Shown here: positions 60,901-64,000 of the stretch, one piece after another
Position numbering within the stretch: position 1 is the stretch's first letter
Layout of the letters: each line of letters opens with the position of its first letter
Origin: Davidsoniella eucalypti
Lineage: Eukaryota; Ascomycota; Sordariomycetes; Microascales; Ceratocystidaceae
Reading direction: 5' to 3'
Length of the DNA stretch: 64,000 nucleotides
Assembly (NCBI GenBank): GCA_004009845.1
Contig: RMBW01000028.1
Location: 239,448-303,447 of the forward strand
Made by a program: the position numbers and the translations under genes
Notes under the pieces: model-generated
Told to the model about the DNA's origin: nothing
Databases searched by the model: none
The model's input: only the letters and a program-made list of their open reading frames with translations

Positions 60901-63900
60901 TAAAGCGCCAAGGCTTTTACCGTCTGGCACGGGCCTGAGCATAAAAACCCCCACGAGAATATTCCAATCTGATTCCTGTGTTGTCTTGTCTTCTCTTGCA
61001 AGAGGCATAACTGCTACCATGTAGCATCCTCTATGTTATCCCTGAAGTCTGCTGTATCCCATATCCCATGAGCTACGTGGGAGACTGGCGGGCGCTTCGG
61101 CCTCAGGAAGTACTGTGAATGGTAGCATGAATCAAGACAGAGAGAGGGAGAACCTGCCCGAAATAATGGATCGTTCCTCCCGGTCCGTATCTTCCGCCAA
61201 GCGTCCCCCGAACCATGCCATTCTGGATGTGCCTGACTTGGTGGCCCGGGCTTTTTTTTTTTTCTACGTCCAAGGTCTAAATCTGCATCTGCTCTTTTTT
61301 TGCTTTGTTCGAGGCGGTCAAGCCCAGCTCACTAAGCCTACGCTGCGGGGAGGCCAGGGCTACGATGCCGAGATGAAAGAAGAAGAAAATCTGGCTAGCC
61401 CTTTATTGCAAGGGCCTTACGGAGACTCGTAGAGTAGAGTGTATAACTCAGCTGATTAGTCCGGTAGGCAGTTATGTATTCACTATAAAACGCCAAATGC
61501 ATTGAACCTCTCATCCCAAGTTACCCGCTGTATCCCGAAGTCAAGACCTGGTTGTAAGCCCTAAGTCATGGGTAGACAAACAGGAGGTTGACTCTGATTC
61601 GAGGGGGCTAATCGGATGTGTGTGAGCTATTATACAAGGGGTTGCAGCAAAGGAAAGACCCCCCTCTAAAGGCGTGACTAGGATAGCTTCCAACCAGGCG
61701 GTATCATCGATGACAATGAGGCCTCACGAGTATTCAACCTCTGAATAGTGTTGCTGTACTGGGCTTCAATGTAAATAAGTTTGAGCGTGAAAAAAAGGAA
61801 CAAACAGTTTCTGCAGGTCTTCTATTGACAGGGGAGGGCGGCTCGCTAGAAGCCAAACAATAGCATTGATGTCTGCCCTGGGTTAGGATACTAGTGTCTC
61901 TCAACCACTTGTATGTAGGTGTCGAGTCACTAATAGTAGTAGCAGCACCGATGGCAATTCCCAGCCAGGCTTCTCGTTCGTTTTGTTCCGATATTCTACG
62001 ATGTCCGGGGGAAACAGCGTCAAGGTCAGCACATGTGCCGATAAGGACAGCCATTCATTTTCCGACGTTGTATTGCGAAGGGGAACTGCCGGACAGCTGA
62101 CGCTCAGTCACAGGCCAGGGCGACGTCTTCGGCGGGCGATTCATTCCAACAATCTGCTGAGCATCTGACGATAAAAACGATAGCAGTGGACCTGGCTCCT
62201 TTCGGCAATAGGCTCTTTGATTGTACGCTTTGTTTTCACGCTTTGGCAGCCTTTTTAATGTTTGGATTTGTGGCACCTTGTTTATTGCAGCCAGAAGGGT
62301 AGGCCTGAAATTCTCACAGGGTGGTAGTCCAGGCTAAATACTTATAAAAATGGCCTTGCGATCCTAGCCGAAGCAGAGGCTGTGGATTGGAAGCTCGATC
62401 GTGATTGTGAATGGGGCCATCTGGGCGGCTCGTGAACACATGGTGTGAATTTTCCAAGACGTTCTAGATTATCTGAGGAGCTCCATTTCTACCATGATTA
62501 GATTGAATATTAAAAATTAAAAATTAACAAAAGATAGAATGACCCTTGATAGGGGATTCTGTTTCAGAAAGGGAGAGGAAAGCATTGCTGTTAATCGGTA
62601 GTTCAAGCCAAGATGACAGGAAGCAGAAAAGCATTCTGTATAGCCTTGACAATAGCTTAACCCGAATACCGGATTTTCCCATCAAGCCGCTGAGGAAATA
62701 AGGGTGGGCTCTATCCAACAAGGGTTATGAGAAAGGAACTAGGGGACAATGCCTTCTGCTTGGCTGGCCTATCTCAGTGGGTCTCTCATAAATTTGCATA
62801 ACCCTTGGATATCCCTTTTGTTACCGCCAGCAAAAGAAAAGTAGCGATTAAGCCTCACCCCAGCTTGATGTTGTTTTACTAGTGAAATGTGACATGTTGT
62901 ATGCGTTGTAGGCATAAAAACCCACCCTGACCAAAATGCGTCTATTTTGTTTTCCAATGTCAATATTTTGTTTCAGACAAACCAAACATGTAGCCCATTG
63001 GATACGCGACCGCTTAGAGGAAGACCAGTCGGATTGCTATCCTTTGGGCCAATTGTATGTAGGTAGGTACTCGGCATTCAGAAGCTAGATTCGTAAGCTA
63101 AGCCAGTCGAGCAGAACGAGACATGACTGAGAGGGGGTTCCTAGAAGCTAAAGCCTTGCAAAGTTGCAAAAGGCAGGAAAACCCGGCATGTATAATAAGA
63201 AAACACTTTTCCAAGCAGTCATAACCTACATACGTTGGAGGGTTACGAATCATAAGGCTTTTGGACACACTCCCTAGGACGTGAGATGCATAGGAACTTG
63301 ATAGGCAGATACACATCTGTTAGATGTGGTTGAAAGACTTTTGGCCTCGAAACATACCCCCGAAGCCATTGTTGCGGCATATACAGTTCTTCTCACACAT
63401 GGCAGCAGAAGGTGTTCAGCAATCGTACGAACAGTGTTGTATTGGCCTTTCGAGAGCCGTCCCCGGACCAAAGCCTCGCTTGTCTTGGCTTCCCTACATA
63501 CACATAGTAAAGCAAGTGCTACTACTCTAGCATACAAGAGGCTGCTGCATATGGGCACTTTGCTATGTAGGCATGAACACAGGGGATATTTGTCTCGCTG
63601 ATGTTTGTGCGAGCCTGTAGTGTATCTAAATGCCTGCTATGCTGCCTACTTGGCAGCAAGGTTTCGACTAAAGTTGGCACTGTCTCTTGCAAGGAGAGCT
63701 TTCGTCTTGATGGTCGGAGCTGAGTTGAACCATGCACACGGCATTTATCTGTGCATATATCTACTTTGATAGTGCCTCCCGATGTGCATAAAGCTACAAA
63801 GGTGAAGCACATACATATACATGGGCGATTTATAGAGTACAAAAGGAATTCTCCTTGACTAACTTCAAACGTGCGCATTGCATGATATAGCACATACGTG

Positions 63901-64000
63901 TATATCTACAGTCACAAAAGACGACTAGACTCTCGCCCTCTACAATCAATATGACAGTGGGAGCCATATACATACAGATATGTATGTGCATATAGACTAG

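Larger units (their letters stand above)
53839..64000. other. Right gene-poor flank
   Basis: No gene is recognised in this 10.2 kb. The first several hundred bases are T-rich and probably include the ECL1 3' UTR. Open frames are up to about 120 codons with no domain resemblance. Simple repeats include T21 (54388-54408), (CT)8 (54801-54817), (TTG)11 (56830-56862) and T26 (57974-57999). The 60-62 kb part is somewhat more G/C-rich, with overlapping frames on both strands, but none looks like a gene. Confidence 0.55.

Noticed and set aside
60135..61432. Overlapping frames of about 105-112 codons in a more G/C-rich patch
   Set aside because: Higher G/C lowers stop frequency; frames overlap on both strands and none shows a domain or splice pattern.
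1..64000. Possible CRISPR array, telomere repeat or rDNA
   Set aside because: No spaced direct repeats, no TTAGGG arrays and no rRNA-like conserved blocks were seen.

Overview
The window looks like nuclear DNA of a filamentous ascomycete (Pezizomycotina). The recognisable genes are interrupted by short introns (54-122 bp, one of 301 bp) with fungal-type GTANGN donors, CTAAC/CTGAC-like branch sites and YAG acceptors. The gene set includes fungal families such as the DASH subunit Dad2, an Ecl1-type zinc protein and a fungal-type Vps29. I cannot name the genus. All exon coordinates were read by hand from splice signals and reading frame.

Layout. 1-4.9 kb: no gene recognised. 4.98-25.6 kb: a compact island of eight conserved genes: a hotdog-fold thioesterase (+), TAF4 (-), YSH1/CPSF73 (+), DAD2 (-), shugoshin SGO1 (+), VPS29 (-), an AGX1-type alanine--glyoxylate aminotransferase (+) and the exportin CRM1/XPO1 (+). 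25.6-53.36 kb: nearly 28 kb with no gene, transposon protein, tRNA or rRNA that I can recognise. 53.36-53.84 kb: one small intronless gene of the Ecl1 lifespan-regulator family. 53.84-64 kb: again no recognisable gene, only homopolymers and microsatellites.

Gene organisation. The island alternates strands, so most genes share either a promoter or a 3' region with a neighbour. Two head-to-head pairs join related functions: TAF4/YSH1 (RNA polymerase II initiation and mRNA 3'-end cleavage) and DAD2/SGO1 (kinetochore-microtubule attachment and centromeric cohesion protection). The TAF4/YSH1 promoter contains two ACGCGT (MCB-like) sites, one inside a perfect 12-bp palindrome. VPS29 and AGX1 are also divergent. 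AGX1 and CRM1 run in tandem.

The gene-poor parts are not featureless. The octamer TACAGATA (either strand) occurs at least 22 times, always outside the coding sequences, and the palindrome TACATGTA at least 13 times. These are the most unusual signals I found. I found no evidence of a new multi-gene system.
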